Shown here: in pieces, positions 47,043 through 57,555 of the stretch | How positions within the stretch are numbered: the first letter of the stretch is position 1 | Layout: every line of letters begins with the position of its first letter | From: Motilimonas sp. E26 | GTDB lineage: Bacteria > Pseudomonadota > Gammaproteobacteria > Enterobacterales > CBDFNC01 | Direction of reading: 5' to 3' | Assembly (NCBI RefSeq): GCF_021278025.1 | Contig: NZ_JAIBHJ010000003.1 | Coordinates: 94,887-158,886, forward strand | DNA: 64,000 bases | Notes under the pieces: model-generated | What the model was told of the DNA's origin: nothing | Database searches by the model: none | What the model saw: the letters and a program-made list of their open reading frames with translations, nothing else | Made by a program: the position numbers and the translations under genes

Positions 47043-48503
47043 TTACTTCGTAGGGATTGCTTCGAGCACTTTGACTAGTAGCTGCCAGTATTTTGCCACA
47101 CTGCCAATATGTACTTTTTCGTCGGGTGAATGGGGGAATTTTATGGTTGGCCCAATCGATACCATGTCCCAGTCTGGATAAACCGCCTTAAATAGGCCGC
47201 ATTCTAATCCGGCATGGATCATCATTATTTTTGGTGTACTGCCAAACTCGGTTTGGTAAACTTCTCGCACCAAATCGCGCATGTCTGAATCTACCTTTGG
47301 TGCCCAACCAGGGTAAGCGCCATCAAACGCTACTTCTGCTCCTGCTAGTGTAAACACAGACGCCAGCATGTTTTGCACATCATGTCGGCTACTGTCATCC
47401 ATTGACCTGACTAGGCATTGAATATCGATGCCTAGTGCTGTGGTCTTCACCACGCCTAAGTTAGAAGATGTTTCAACTACACCCGCAAACTCGTCACTCA
47501 TTCTCAGTACGCCATTGACGCAGCCCTGTAGGGCGGCAATAAGCTGATGTTGTTCCTTTTGAGCGATGACGTGACTGACTTGCACTGGCGTTAAGCTAAG
47601 GGTTAAGTTTGGTTCAGTGTGGGCTAGGGTCGCTTTGATTTGGTTGGTGAGCTGAGTAAAAAATTGCTGGAGTGCTTGCTGCTTAGTGTCGCTGATAATG
47701 AATTGCGCACTGGCTTCACGAGGAATGGCGTTACGTAAACTACCGCCTTGAAGCTGACTGAGTGTTAAATCAAATTCAGCTTGCTGACTCAGCTCATATA
47801 AACAGCGGGCGATAATTTTATTGGCGTTACCCCGACCAAGGTGAATATCACACCCGGAATGTCCTCCCTTTAGACCCGATACACTAATTTGGTAGCCAGA
47901 TTGTGCGACTGCTAATGGTTGGGTTTGAATAGGGAAGTGCACGTTCACATTCACGCCACCGGCGCAGCCCATGTAAACTTCACCTTCTTCCTCTGAGTCG
48001 GTATTGATCAGTATTTCACCATCAAAGTAACCTGGCTCTAAGCCAAATGCCCCCGTCATGCCAGCCTCTTCATCAATGGTTAATAATACTTCAATTGGGC
48101 CGTGCGCAATGTCTTTACTGGCGAGCACTGCTAAACATGAAGCCATACCAATACCATTATCTGAGCCAAGGGTGGTATCTTTTGCTGTCACCCAATCGCC
48201 ATCGACATAGGCTTGAATCGGATCTTTGGCAAAATCATGCTCTGTATCGCTATTTTTTTGTGGCACCATATCAATGTGGGCTTGTAGGATAACGCCTTTT
48301 TTATGTTCCATACCTGCGCTGGCTGGTTTCTTGATGATTAAGTTACCTATGGTATCTTGCTGCACCGATAACCCTTCTGACTTGGCCCATTGCATGATCC
48401 AATCAGATAATGCTTGTTCATGTTTTGATGGATGTGGAATGCTGCATATTTGGCTAAAAAATTGCCATAAGGGCTGGGGAGCAAGCTGGTTTAGCTGAGT
48501 CAT
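47043..48503 (-). CDS. pepD: Cytosolic non-specific dipeptidase (aminoacyl-histidine dipeptidase)
   Basis: M20-family zinc dipeptidase of 486 aa. The N-terminus LNQLAPQPLWQFFSQICSIPHPSKHE follows E. coli PepD closely, so ATG 48503 is preferred to GTG 48515. Zinc-site motifs are LQAHIDMVPQKN, TTLGSDNGIGMA, TIDEEAGMTGAFGL and INTDSEEEGE. It cleaves many dipeptides including Xaa-His, and could use those brought in by the Yej system. Long hairpin at its end. Confidence 0.95.
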   Translation of the reverse strand: MTQLNQLAPQPLWQFFSQICSIPHPSKHEQALSDWIMQWAKSEGLSVQQDTIGNLIIKKPASAGMEHKKGVILQAHIDMVPQKNSDTEHDFAKDPIQAYVDGDWVTAKDTTLGSDNGIGMASCLAVLASKDIAHGPIEVLLTIDEEAGMTGAFGLEPGYFDGEILINTDSEEEGEVYMGCAGGVNVNVHFPIQTQPLAVAQSGYQISVSGLKGGHSGCDIHLGRGNANKIIARCLYELSQQAEFDLTLSQLQGGSLRNAIPREASAQFIISDTKQQALQQFFTQLTNQIKATLAHTEPNLTLSLTPVQVSHVIAQKEQHQLIAALQGCVNGVLRMSDEFAGVVETSSNLGVVKTTALGIDIQCLVRSMDDSSRHDVQNMLASVFTLAGAEVAFDGAYPGWAPKVDSDMRDLVREVYQTEFGSTPKIMMIHAGLECGLFKAVYPDWDMVSIGPTIKFPHSPDEKVHIGSVAKYWQLLVKVLEAIPTK

Positions 48504-48694
48504 AAGTAGGGGCACCGTTTACGAGAATGAAGGGCTATTATATGGCGGAAGAGAGCAAATAATAAAGGTTCACCTGCTTCAGAGTTAGAACTTAGCAGTG
48601 ATTATGAGCAATTTTGTCACTGGTAACAGAATATGCTGATTTATTTTTGCCAATTGAGGCGCTATTTGCCGAGAACTATATTACAAGGACTTAG

Positions 48695-49204
48695 ATGAAC
48701 AAAATAGCCATTATTGGCTCTGGCGGGGCGGGTAAGTCGACGCTAGCTGTCGCATTAGCCAAGCAGCTGGATTTACCTCTGTATCATCTTGACCGTCTCT
48801 ATTGGGGGCCTAACTGGCAGCGCGCTGAGCGGCCAGCGTGGGCCCAGTTGCAACAACAGTTATGCGGCCAACAAAGCTGGATTATTGACGGTAATTATTT
48901 CAACACGCTAGATATTCGTTTAGCCGCTTGTGATACCGTAATTTTTCTTGATGTCGACCGCTATCGCTGCATTTATCGCGCAGTGAAGCGCACTTTATTT
49001 TCCAACCATCGTCCCGATATGGCTGAAGGTTGTCATGAGCGATTTGACTGGACTTTCATTAAGTTCTTGTGGCATTACCCCACTAACATGCGACCTAGGA
49101 TCTATCAGCAATTAGCCTGCTTTCCTCATAAAGATATTGTTGTGGTGAGCTCAGGGGCACAAGCTATAGAGCAAATGAAGCAACGCCAACTTAACAAAGG
49201 TTAA
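48695..49204 (+). CDS. P-loop kinase-like protein (FlaR / topology-modulation family)
   Basis: Small P-loop NTPase of 169 aa. Walker A is GSGGAGKST near residues 8-16. The rest (HLDRLYWGPNW, WIIDGNYFNTLDIRLAACDTVIFLDVDRYRC, then RPDMAEGC) matches the adenylate-kinase-like proteins annotated as DNA topology modulation protein FlaR. The substrate is unknown, and the FlaR name is historical. The AAGGAC ribosome site is good. It stands alone between pepD and a chemoreceptor gene. Confidence 0.85.
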   Translation: MNKIAIIGSGGAGKSTLAVALAKQLDLPLYHLDRLYWGPNWQRAERPAWAQLQQQLCGQQSWIIDGNYFNTLDIRLAACDTVIFLDVDRYRCIYRAVKRTLFSNHRPDMAEGCHERFDWTFIKFLWHYPTNMRPRIYQQLACFPHKDIVVVSSGAQAIEQMKQRQLNKG

Positions 49205-49245
49205 GCTGGTATCGCTTGTGATGAGTGTGAGTTTGCGGGGGGCGA

Positions 49246-50883
49246 CTAGACTTTAAATTGTCCCATTAACTGATTCAACTCTTGCCCCACTAGTTGCAGC
49301 TGGCCACTGGCGTCACTAGTGGTTTGATTATGGGACATGGACTCACTGGCCAAATCAGAGATATTGTTTACGTTGCGATTAATCTCATCTAAGGCTTTTG
49401 ATTGCTGTTCAGCCGCGCTGGCAATTTGATGGTTCATATCGGTGATAATATCAATAGACGCGACAATTTCACTCAATGCCGTCCCAGCGGAGCCTGCTCG
49501 TGCTGCTGTTTTACTAGATTGAGCTAGGGTCTGCTCTACTGAATTTGCGACGTCATTGGTACCTTTTTGTAATTTGGCTATCATTTGCTGAATTTCATCG
49601 GTGGAGTCTTGTGTTCGCGTTGCCAAAGTGCGCACTTCATCGGCCACGACTGCAAAGCCTCGTCCCTGCTCACCCGCTCTTGCCGCTTCTATTGCTGCAT
49701 TTAAAGCCAGTAAATTAGTTTGCTCGGCAATGCTGCGGATAACATCTAATATTGAGCCTATTTGTTGGCTATCTTGTTCTAATTGTGTAACTAAGCTAAC
49801 GGTTTGCTCTAACTCTTCACCTAAGGCCGCGATAGAGCTAACCGTTTCGTCGACAGAGGCTTGGCCATGTTGCGCTCGTTGGTTTGCCTCTGCGGCAGAG
49901 TCTGCCGCGAGCTGAGCACTATTAGCGACTTCTTGTGTGGTAGCGAGCATTTCATTCATGGCCGTAGCAACACCATCGGTTTCATGATGCTGCTGTTCGG
50001 CAATGCGGTGATTAGATTGTACTGCGTGGTTCAATTGTGCAGCGGTATCTCCAATGTTGTGGCTAACAGGCTGCATTTGTCTGACTAATAAGGCTATTTT
50101 TTGAGTGAATAGATTAAAATTATTAGCCAGTTTGGTTATTTCATCTTGCCCTTTACTTTCAAGGGTAACGGTTAGGTCGCCTTCTCCTTGGGCAATATCA
50201 GACATCGCACCGGCACTTTGCTTTAATGGTTTAGTAATACTGGCAATAATAAGGGTGGAAAGTCCTAATAAAGTGACGGAAATTGCCATAAAAACGGCGC
50301 TAACTTTGTATACCATCTCAAGAAAAAGCCCTTGCACATCGTCTAAGTAAATACCGGTACCGATTACCCAACCCCATGGTTGATAACCTTTAACAAAGGA
50401 TATTTTATCAACCGGCTCTTCAAAGCCAGGTTTAGGCCATTGGTAATCAACAAAGCCTGCCCCTTGTTTTCTTACTACTTCCGTAAACGCGACAAATAAG
50501 CTTTTGCCGTTGGGATCTTTTACATTTGCAAGAGATTGGCCATCTAATTTGGGTTTAATCGGATGCATCACCATATTGGGACCCATATCATTAATCCAAA
50601 AATAGTCGGTCTTATTATAGCGAATGGCCTTAATGGCTGATATGGCATTGCGTTTTGCCGTTGCCTCGTCGTATAAACCTGTTTTTGCTTGCTGGTGAAA
50701 GTGCTCAATAAGGGAGTACACGGTATCGACTTCAAATTGTACTTGCGCTCGCTTGTCGTTAAGTAGTGCATTCTGATATTGATATAGTACTAACACCACT
50801 AAGGCAAACATGCCCATTAAAGCGAGTGCTAAGTTACTGTATAAGCGCTGCCCAATAGATAAGTGTCGTAGAGTTGTCAACAT
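49246..50883 (-). CDS. Methyl-accepting chemotaxis protein with single-Cache sensor
   Basis: Membrane chemoreceptor of 545 aa from ATG 50883; the ATG at 50892 abuts its own GAAGGA, so the second start is better. Helix 1 is at about 12-32. A periplasmic sCache_2 domain (about 35-190) has [19 protein letters not shown] and [14 protein letters not shown]. Then follow helix 2, a HAMP domain (about 215-265), and the signalling hairpin with [32 protein letters not shown]. Members often sense small organic acids; the ligand here is unknown. No CheR pentapeptide at the end. Confidence 0.93.
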   Translation of the reverse strand: MLTTLRHLSIGQRLYSNLALALMGMFALVVLVLYQYQNALLNDKRAQVQFEVDTVYSLIEHFHQQAKTGLYDEATAKRNAISAIKAIRYNKTDYFWINDMGPNMVMHPIKPKLDGQSLANVKDPNGKSLFVAFTEVVRKQGAGFVDYQWPKPGFEEPVDKISFVKGYQPWGWVIGTGIYLDDVQGLFLEMVYKVSAVFMAISVTLLGLSTLIIASITKPLKQSAGAMSDIAQGEGDLTVTLESKGQDEITKLANNFNLFTQKIALLVRQMQPVSHNIGDTAAQLNHAVQSNHRIAEQQHHETDGVATAMNEMLATTQEVANSAQLAADSAAEANQRAQHGQASVDETVSSIAALGEELEQTVSLVTQLEQDSQQIGSILDVIRSIAEQTNLLALNAAIEAARAGEQGRGFAVVADEVRTLATRTQDSTDEIQQMIAKLQKGTNDVANSVEQTLAQSSKTAARAGSAGTALSEIVASIDIITDMNHQIASAAEQQSKALDEINRNVNNISDLASESMSHNQTTSDASGQLQLVGQELNQLMGQFKV

Positions 50884-51239
50884 GATAGGCATTCCTTCTA
50901 CAAGGTTAAGAAATTGATTTGTATCAATAATTAAATGTCATAAACGGGTAGTGCTTCACACTTTAGTATGATGATTGAATATTGCTGATTAAGTTGTGAT
51001 TTACATTTGATAGTTCATGGTTTTGATTGATTAATTTTATAGCCCTTACCGCGTATTTCTGATTAAAGTCATGGTTAATTGATGAGCAGGCTTTTATAAT
51101 CCGCGGCTAATTTCACCACGGACCTGCACTTTCAGTTTATAAAGTAGTCATAAAAATGGCATTCCTAGCATTATGTTAAGGAGTGTAGCTGAAGGTGGTT
51201 ATCAGTTGATAACTCGGTTAATTTAAATGGACGCTCAAG
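50884..51239. other. Intergenic region upstream of the NCS2 permease
   Basis: This 356-bp divergent gap lies between the chemoreceptor and the permease. A perfect -10-like TATAAT lies at 51095-51100, but no good -35 at the proper distance. A palindrome sits at 51198-51213 in the leader. No purine riboswitch elements could be recognised. No RNA gene is seen. Confidence 0.5.
51198..51213. promoter_or_regulatory. 16-bp palindrome in the permease leader
   Basis: GTTATCAGTTGATAAC is an inverted repeat with 7-bp arms and a GT centre. It lies 26 bases before the start codon of the purine permease gene. It could be an operator, or a hairpin near the ribosome site. It does not look like the PurR consensus (ACGCAAACGTTTTCGT type). 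Confidence 0.4.
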
Positions 51240-52532
51240 ATGTTAGAAAAATTATTTAAACTTAAAGAGCACAACACTAGTGCTCGAACGGAAATTATTG
51301 CAGGTATCACTACCTTCTTAACCATGGCTTACATTATTTTTGTTAATCCGGCTATGTTATCGGATACAGGGATGGACCGAGGAGCGGTATTTGTTGCCAC
51401 TTGCTTAGCTGCCGCAATTGGTTGTTTTATCATGGGCTTTTACGCTAACTACCCAGTGGCTTTGGCGCCTGGGATGGGGCTAAATGCGTTTTTTGCTTAT
51501 GTTGTGGTTGGTGATATGGGCTATAGCTGGGAAGTGGCTTTAGGCGCTGTCTTCTTATCGGGTTGTTGCTTTGTTTTTCTTAGCTTGTTTCGCATCCGAG
51601 AGTGGATTATTAATAGCATACCGCAAGCACTACGCACTGGTATTGCAGCGGGTATCGGTTTGTTTTTAGCCCTGATTGCGCTGAAAAATGCCGGAATTGT
51701 GGTAGGTAATCCAAATACATTAGTAAGCCTTGGTGATTTAACATCATTACATGCATTACTGGCGAGTGTTGGCTTTTTTGCCATTATCGCTTTAGTGCAC
51801 TTTCGCGTGAAAGGCGGCATCATGTATGCCGTGTTGGGTGTCACTTTTCTCGGCTGGGCATTGGGTGATGTCGCTTATGGTGGCATTGTTTCTATGCCGC
51901 CATCAGTTGCACCGACCTTTCTTGCTTTAGATATTGCTGGTGCATTTAATGTTGCGATGATCAGTGTGGTCTTTGCTTTCTTATTTGTCGATTTATTTGA
52001 TACGTCTGGCACCCTGATTGCGGTTGCGGATAAAGCTAAGTTATTGGATGAAAAGGGTAACTTACCTCGCTTGAATCGTGCTTTACTGGCGGACAGCGGC
52101 GCATCTATTTCAGGCTCATTATTAGGTACTTCAACTACAACCAGCTACATTGAAAGTGTAAGTGGTGTGGCTGAAGGTGGTAGAACGGGATTAACTGCCG
52201 TTATTGTTGGCATTTTATTCCTTTTATGTTTATTCTTTGCGCCCCTTGCTGGCATGGTGCCTGCTTATGCGACGGCGGGTGCGTTGTTTTATGTTGCCAT
52301 TCTAATGATGTCGGGTTTAACCCGCATTGATTGGCATGACATTACTGAGGCGGCACCTGTAGTTGTGGTAACACTGCTTATGCCACTCACATTCTCGATT
52401 GCCCATGGTATTGCCATTGGCTTTATTGCTTATGCTGTAATTAAACTTATTACAGGTAAAGCCATGACTGTGAGCAGTAGCGTTTGGGTACTGGCAATAC
52501 TATTTGCTGTTAAGTTTGCATTGCATTTTTAG
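51240..52532 (+). CDS. NCS2 family purine permease
   Basis: Inner-membrane permease of 430 aa in the AzgA-like branch of NCS2 (GhxP/PurP/PbuG), which imports guanine, hypoxanthine or adenine with protons. Landmarks are TEIIAGITTFLTMAYIIFVNPAMLSDTGMD, YPVALAPGMGLNAFFAY, LFVDLFDTSGTLIAVADKA and GTSTTTSYIESVSGVAEGGRTGL. It is followed 45 bases later by gpt on the same strand, so uptake and salvage of guanine/xanthine are probably one unit. Confidence 0.93.
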   Translation: MLEKLFKLKEHNTSARTEIIAGITTFLTMAYIIFVNPAMLSDTGMDRGAVFVATCLAAAIGCFIMGFYANYPVALAPGMGLNAFFAYVVVGDMGYSWEVALGAVFLSGCCFVFLSLFRIREWIINSIPQALRTGIAAGIGLFLALIALKNAGIVVGNPNTLVSLGDLTSLHALLASVGFFAIIALVHFRVKGGIMYAVLGVTFLGWALGDVAYGGIVSMPPSVAPTFLALDIAGAFNVAMISVVFAFLFVDLFDTSGTLIAVADKAKLLDEKGNLPRLNRALLADSGASISGSLLGTSTTTSYIESVSGVAEGGRTGLTAVIVGILFLLCLFFAPLAGMVPAYATAGALFYVAILMMSGLTRIDWHDITEAAPVVVVTLLMPLTFSIAHGIAIGFIAYAVIKLITGKAMTVSSSVWVLAILFAVKFALHF

Positions 52533-52577
52533 TGATCGCTTTGCGCCAACGTCAACTCGAATCATATTGAGGTAAAT

Positions 52578-53039
52578 ATGAGCAAAAAATTCTACGTCTC
52601 TTGGGAACTAGAGCAAAGAGAATCTCGCCGTTTGGCGCGTAAATTACTGCCTGCTGATCAATGGAAAGGTATTATCGCTGTGAGTCGCGGTGGCCTAGTG
52701 CCAGCGGCAATTTTAGCCCGTGAACTGGGTATTCGTCATGTTGATACTATTTGTATCGCCAGCTACACCCACGATCAGCAAAAAGAGCTGAAAGTAATTA
52801 AAGGTGTTGATCATGATGGTGACGGTTTCATTGTGGTTGACGATTTAGTTGATACCGGTGGCACGGCTAAAGTTATTCGCGAAATGTTACCAAAAGCGCG
52901 CTTTGTGACTGTGTTTGCAAAACCTGCGGGTAAGCATTTAGTCGATGACTTTATCATGGAAATTCCCCAAGACACTTGGATTGAGCAGCCATGGGATATG
53001 ACCCTTAGTTATACCAAGCCTTTGGTTGATGAAGAGTAA
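52578..53039 (+). CDS. gpt: Xanthine-guanine phosphoribosyltransferase
   Basis: Purine salvage enzyme of 153 aa, the same length as in E. coli (152). It joins guanine, xanthine or hypoxanthine to PRPP. The PRPP-binding motif is [43 protein letters not shown] is also typical. An AGGT ribosome site lies upstream. It is followed by a terminator, then frsA, as in enteric bacteria where gpt and frsA are neighbours. Confidence 0.96.
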   Translation: MSKKFYVSWELEQRESRRLARKLLPADQWKGIIAVSRGGLVPAAILARELGIRHVDTICIASYTHDQQKELKVIKGVDHDGDGFIVVDDLVDTGGTAKVIREMLPKARFVTVFAKPAGKHLVDDFIMEIPQDTWIEQPWDMTLSYTKPLVDEE

Positions 53040-53064
53040 GGTAGTGACTCAGTCATGAATAAAT

Positions 53065-53090
53065 AAAGCGGCATTGAGCCGCTTTTTTTT
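53065..53090 (+). terminator. Terminator after gpt
   Basis: AAAGCGGC (53065-53072) and GCCGCTTT (53078-53085) pair around ATTGA, followed by further T residues. Confidence 0.92.
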
Positions 53091-53205
53091 GCTCATTTTT
53101 TATCTGTCTTTGATCTAAGCTAATGAATAAAATCCAATTTCAGACACATTATTCTTATAAAACACGTATAATTTAATCACCAACTTCACTACATTAGTGT
53201 GTTAT

Positions 53206-54468
53206 ATGTCGAGCCAAAATCTCTCAGAAAAACTATTTAAAATTAAGTTTAATTACCCTGAAACTTCTACCATCAGTAACCCAAAGGCGAAGCAGCCATC
53301 AAATAGCCCTGTTGGTGCAATGATGGACAACGACAATACCCCTGGTTGGTATCGACTATTAAGACGTGCGCAGTGGGCGTGGCAGGGGATTGATCCAATA
53401 GAGGTTGAAGCGATTTTGGCAAAAATTGCCATGTCTAAGCAAACACGTACTCGAGATGATCTATTGGATACGGTAACCGATTATCGTAAAGGTAACTGGA
53501 CATATGAGTGGAGTCAGCCAGGAGCGGTTTGGCAGCATAAAGCCAAAGACGCACTTGCTAATGAGCAATTTGAACTGGCTCGGCATGCTTTTTATATGGC
53601 GTCTCAATATTATGCGGTATCTGGTTATCCGCATTTAAAAGGTGATGAGCTGGCGTTACAAGCACACACATTAGCTAATTTATGTTATCGAGAAATGGGG
53701 AAGTTACTCCCTAACCCATTACGCATCATTGATGTGCCTTATAAAGGTAAAACGATTCACTGTTATTTGCACTTAGCTCAAGAAGATCAAATTTCGCCTG
53801 TGGTGATAGTGTGTGGTGCAATAGACACCATGCAAATTGAATATTACAAGCTGTTTGAGCGCAATTTAGCCCCCGCGGGTTTAGCGATGTTGACCGTTGA
53901 TATGCCCGGGTTAGGCTTTGCCAGTAGCGCTAAACTTGAGCAAGATAGTACTCAAGTTTTACAAGCGGTTATCGCTCACCTGAAAAAGGTCCCTTGGGTT
54001 GATTATGACAATATTGCTTTATTAGGCGGACGCTTGGGCGCCAACCTGGTCACTCGCTTAGCGTATATTGAGCCATTTAGTATCAAAGCCGCAGTGAGTG
54101 TCGGTGGCGCGGTGGATAAATTATTTATTGAACCTGAACGGTTTAAGTTATTGCCGCAAATGATGTTAGACACCATTGCCAACCGTATGGGATTAACCAG
54201 TGAAGACCATGAGTTATTATTTCAGCGTTGCAAGGTGTTCTCTCTTTCTCGGCAAGGTTTACTTGGCCGCAGTCGCACTAAAGTACCGCTGTTGAGCATT
54301 GGTCATGCCGAAGATCTTATTTGCCCTGAAGTCGACATAAAAATGATTGCTCGTGGCAGCTTAGCTGGCGAGTCTATTATTATTAATCAGCCGCCAATTT
54401 TTAAATCTTATTATCGTGCACTCGATCAAGCTGCAGAGTGGCTTAAACAATACCTATTAGACAGATAA
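53206..54468 (+). CDS. frsA: Esterase FrsA (alpha/beta hydrolase)
   Basis: Cytoplasmic alpha/beta hydrolase of 420 aa, E. coli FrsA having 414. The N-terminal helical region has SEKLFKIKFNYPETSTISN, and a hydrolase core follows from about residue 180 (PVVIVCGAIDTMQIEYYKLF, TVDMPGLGFASSAKLEQDSTQVLQAV, ALLGGRLGANLVTRLAYIEP). The nucleophile site has Gly-Gly-Arg-Leu-Gly where many hydrolases have GxSxG, as in other FrsA proteins. It was named for a link with fermentation and IIA-Glc. Start ATG 53206 is preferred over GTG 53197. Confidence 0.9.
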   Translation: MSSQNLSEKLFKIKFNYPETSTISNPKAKQPSNSPVGAMMDNDNTPGWYRLLRRAQWAWQGIDPIEVEAILAKIAMSKQTRTRDDLLDTVTDYRKGNWTYEWSQPGAVWQHKAKDALANEQFELARHAFYMASQYYAVSGYPHLKGDELALQAHTLANLCYREMGKLLPNPLRIIDVPYKGKTIHCYLHLAQEDQISPVVIVCGAIDTMQIEYYKLFERNLAPAGLAMLTVDMPGLGFASSAKLEQDSTQVLQAVIAHLKKVPWVDYDNIALLGGRLGANLVTRLAYIEPFSIKAAVSVGGAVDKLFIEPERFKLLPQMMLDTIANRMGLTSEDHELLFQRCKVFSLSRQGLLGRSRTKVPLLSIGHAEDLICPEVDIKMIARGSLAGESIIINQPPIFKSYYRALDQAAEWLKQYLLDR

Positions 54469-54834
54469 GTATTAAGCCAAATGTTTCTGAAACGGTGTTT
54501 ATTCAGTGCTCGCCCATGAGTGTAAGAATATATCGCGAATAGCGTGACATACTCTCATACCAAACGCCGTCAAACCATCCTATGAAGCTGTTGATGGCCT
54601 AACTGCCGCTTCTTCGCGGCAGATTTCATCTCAGAAAACATCACTGATTGCTAAATAGTATTTATGTGTTTGCCTTGGGGGTTATTAGGTTACTATTTTT
54701 AGTTTAAATAGCAGACTTATTGAGTTATTAATAAATTTACGCGGGGTAGATCTAGCTCCTGACTGGTTAAAGTTGCACCAACTAAGATAATGCGATATTT
54801 GTATACTCTCTTACTCTGATGGGGACAAATAAGT
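54469..54834. other. Intergenic region frsA / crl
   Basis: A 366-bp gap. A hairpin CTGCCGC-TTCTTC-GCGGCAG lies at 54603-54622, with no real T tract (ATTTCATCT follows), perhaps a weak frsA terminator. The next 200 bases are AT-rich and should hold the crl promoter. I see no further gene. Confidence 0.5.
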
Positions 54835-55236
54835 ATGTCTGAAACGCAATTCCCGCCTCGGGGACGTATAACGAAAAAATTTACCGATATCGGTCCATAT
54901 TTCCGAGTGGGTAAAAGTGATGACGAAAATTTCTTTTTTGATTGCTTAGCTGTGTGTGTGGGAATCAACGCTGAGCCAGATAAGCGTGAGTTTTATGGCT
55001 GGTGGCTTGAGCTGAAAAAAACCGACACGGGTTTTAGCTATCACTACCAGTATGGCTTTTTTGATGTCACTGGTGAATGGCAAGAAAAAGCGATACCAAA
55101 GAAGCATCAAGCTGAGGTAACCCGCTCTTTGCAAGTGTTCTATGAAAAAATGATGGATTTAGTTGAAAACACGTTTGAATTAGATTTAGAACCCTCTTCA
55201 GCGTTAGATAGCCACCTCGTATTAACTGCGGCATAA
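54835..55236 (+). CDS. crl: Sigma factor-binding protein Crl
   Basis: Crl of 133 aa, which binds sigma S and promotes its assembly with RNA polymerase. Family sequences are RGRITKKFTDIGPYFR, FFFDCLAVCVGINAEPDKREFYGWWLEL and YGFFDVTGEW. Its place next to frsA and proB is as in E. coli. Presence of Crl implies a sigma S regulon in this organism. Confidence 0.93.
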   Translation: MSETQFPPRGRITKKFTDIGPYFRVGKSDDENFFFDCLAVCVGINAEPDKREFYGWWLELKKTDTGFSYHYQYGFFDVTGEWQEKAIPKKHQAEVTRSLQVFYEKMMDLVENTFELDLEPSSALDSHLVLTAA

Positions 55237-55245
55237 CCTTGGTTT

Positions 55246-55279
55246 CCAGCACATTAAGTGGTTGTGCTGGCTCTTTTTT
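55246..55279 (+). terminator. Terminator after crl
   Basis: CCAGCAC (55246-55252) pairs with GTGCTGG (55264-55270), followed by CTCTTTTTTA. It lies 10 bases after the crl stop. Confidence 0.85.
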
Positions 55280-55402
55280 AGTCCTATCTACTCGAATTTA
55301 ATCTCGTCGTCTTTTAGCAGGTGTGAGCATCCAATAAACTTGGTATTATTGAACAACGGTACGATTTTATTCGTTTTATTTACATAATTATTAGCTAGCC
55401 TC

Positions 55403-56506
55403 ATGTTTAAAAAAACCATAGTAGTCAAATTAGGCACCAGTGTATTAACTGGTGGTAGTGCCAAATTAGATCGCGCCCACATGGTCGAGCTTGTTCGTCA
55501 ATGTGCTAAGTTACACAATGCTGGTCATCAGGTGATTGTCGTGACTTCAGGTGCGGTTGCCGCCGGTCGTGAGCATTTAGGCATGCATGAATTACCCACC
55601 ACTGTGGCTAACAAGCAAATGTTAGCCGCAGTAGGCCAAAGTCAATTGATCTTAACTTGGGAAAACCTATTTAATATCTATGGCTTGCACGTTGGGCAAA
55701 TGTTATTAACTCGCGCCGATTTAGATGATCGTGAGCGTTTCTTAAATGCGCGCGATACCATGCGCACTTTACTTAAACATCGTATTATTCCGATCGTTAA
55801 TGAAAACGATGCCGTTGCGACGTCTGAAATTAAAGTGGGTGATAACGATAATTTATCAGCGCTCGCGGCCATTTTGGCGGATGCCGATTTACTTGTTTTG
55901 TTAACCGATCAATCGGGTTTATTTACCGCCGATCCGCGCACCAATAAAGATGCCAAGTTAATATCACAAATAACTGAGATCACGGACGAAATTCGCCATC
56001 TTGCCGGTGGTAGTGTGTCGGGGCTAGGCACAGGTGGCATGGCGACTAAGTTGCAAGCGGCTGATGTTGCTATGCGCGCAGGTATTGATGTGGTCATTGC
56101 AGCTGGCAATGAAGAGCAAGTAATAAAACGTGTGGCAGAAGGCGAATCTTTGGGCACCTTATTTCTTTCGAAGAAGTCGCCTCTAGAGCATCGTAAACAA
56201 TGGATTTTAGCAGGGCCGCCACCTGCTGGACAAATTACCATCGACACGGGGGCTGAGACGGCTGTCGTTGCGAAGGGAAGTAGTTTACTACCTAAGGGAA
56301 TCACCCATGTCGCGGGTGCTTATGGCCGCGGTGATGTTATTTTAGTGATGAGTCAAACGGGTAAGGTCATTGCTCGTGGTATTGCACGTTATTCTAGTAT
56401 CGAGCTAGAAGCGATTAAAGGCATACATTCTGAAGATATCGAAAAAACCTTAGGCTATGTTTATGGTTCGGTAGCTATCCATCGCGATGATTTAGTGGTG
56501 CTCTAG
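55403..56506 (+). CDS. proB: Glutamate 5-kinase
   Basis: First enzyme of proline synthesis, 367 aa as in E. coli. The amino acid kinase domain (about 1-255) has [44 protein letters not shown] and [19 protein letters not shown]. The C-terminal PUA domain (about 275-360) is present. It phosphorylates glutamate and is inhibited by proline in known cases. In E. coli proA follows; here a terminator follows and no proA is in the window. Confidence 0.96.
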   Translation: MFKKTIVVKLGTSVLTGGSAKLDRAHMVELVRQCAKLHNAGHQVIVVTSGAVAAGREHLGMHELPTTVANKQMLAAVGQSQLILTWENLFNIYGLHVGQMLLTRADLDDRERFLNARDTMRTLLKHRIIPIVNENDAVATSEIKVGDNDNLSALAAILADADLLVLLTDQSGLFTADPRTNKDAKLISQITEITDEIRHLAGGSVSGLGTGGMATKLQAADVAMRAGIDVVIAAGNEEQVIKRVAEGESLGTLFLSKKSPLEHRKQWILAGPPPAGQITIDTGAETAVVAKGSSLLPKGITHVAGAYGRGDVILVMSQTGKVIARGIARYSSIELEAIKGIHSEDIEKTLGYVYGSVAIHRDDLVVL

Positions 56507-56533
56507 CTATAGGGTAGGGCTTGAATGCTAATA

Positions 56534-56566
56534 AAAAAGCCAGTGTTAAACAGCACTGGCTTTTTT
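56534..56566. terminator. Bidirectional terminator between proB and lipA
   Basis: GCCAGTG (56539-56545) and CACTGGC (56554-56560) form a stem flanked by A residues on the left and six T residues on the right. It serves proB on plus and lipA on minus (lipA ends at 56590). Confidence 0.92.
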
Positions 56567-56589
56567 GATCTTACCTACTGCGGCTAACG

Positions 56590-57555
56590 TTAGCTAACGG
56601 CTTTACCGGCTGCTTGTAAGTCGGCGTGGTAAGAGGAGCGAACAAAAGGACCACATGCAGCATGAGTAAAACCATTTTGTTTTGCGATTTCACCCAGTTC
56701 ATCAAACTCGGCAGGGGGCACATAACGCTCTACAGCAAGATGGTTACGACTTGGCTGTAGGTATTGACCCAGTGTCAGCATCGTCACGCCGTGTGCACTT
56801 AAGTCTTTAATAACTTGCTCGATTTCTTCATTCGTTTCACCTAGGCCCATCATTACGCCTGACTTGGTCGGTATATTTGGGTGAAGCTGTTTAAAGCGTT
56901 GCAGCAAAGTGAGTGACCATTGGTAATCGGCACCAGGACGTACTTTTTTGTACAAGCGCGGCGCCGTTTCCAAGTTATGATTAAATACATCGGGTGGTGT
57001 ATCTTTCAGTATTTCTAAGGCGCGATCCATTCTGCCTTTAAAGTCTGGGACTAAAATTTCAATTTTAATCTCAGGGTTAAGTGCGCGGATCTCTCGGATG
57101 CAGTCAGCAAAGTGCTGTGCGCCGCCATCACGTAAGTCATCTCTGTCTACCGAAGTGATCACTACGTATTTAAGCTTCATGTCTTTGATGGTTTGTGCCA
57201 ATTTTGTCGGCTCTTCTGCTGCGGGTGGCAATGGGCGGCCATGGGCAACATCACAAAATGGACAACGGCGAGTACAAATGGCACCCAAGATCATAAAGGT
57301 TGCGGTGCCGTGATTGAAACATTCGGAAAGGTTGGGACAAGAAGCTTCTTCACAAACAGAGTGTAAGTTGTTTTTTCGCATTGCATCTTTAATTTCTTGA
57401 ATGCGCGCGCTTGAACTTGGAAGTTTTATCTTCATCCAATCAGGCTTTTTCAGCATGGTGGCTTTTTCACTCGGCACTACTTTTACCGGGATCAAAGATA
57501 CCTTGTCGGCATCTCTCAGTTTTACACCTGCGACGGGTTTGTTGGGTTTGCTCAT
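56590..57555 (-). CDS. lipA: Lipoyl synthase
   Basis: Radical SAM enzyme of 321 aa, equal to E. coli LipA, which inserts two sulfur atoms into octanoyl groups on protein lipoyl domains. The auxiliary cluster Cys motif is [12 protein letters not shown], and the radical SAM motif is CTRRCPFC. The C-terminal [10 protein letters not shown] ends with the conserved Ser ligand. Start ATG 57555 overlaps the lipB stop (ATGA) and gives the E. coli-like N-terminus [18 protein letters not shown]. Confidence 0.96.
   Translation of the reverse strand: MSKPNKPVAGVKLRDADKVSLIPVKVVPSEKATMLKKPDWMKIKLPSSSARIQEIKDAMRKNNLHSVCEEASCPNLSECFNHGTATFMILGAICTRRCPFCDVAHGRPLPPAAEEPTKLAQTIKDMKLKYVVITSVDRDDLRDGGAQHFADCIREIRALNPEIKIEILVPDFKGRMDRALEILKDTPPDVFNHNLETAPRLYKKVRPGADYQWSLTLLQRFKQLHPNIPTKSGVMMGLGETNEEIEQVIKDLSAHGVTMLTLGQYLQPSRNHLAVERYVPPAEFDELGEIAKQNGFTHAACGPFVRSSYHADLQAAGKAVS

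Noticed and set aside
51085-51239. Possible purine riboswitch before the NCS2 permease
   Set aside because: TATAATCC occurs, but the conserved loops and three-way junction sequences of the purine aptamer are not there.
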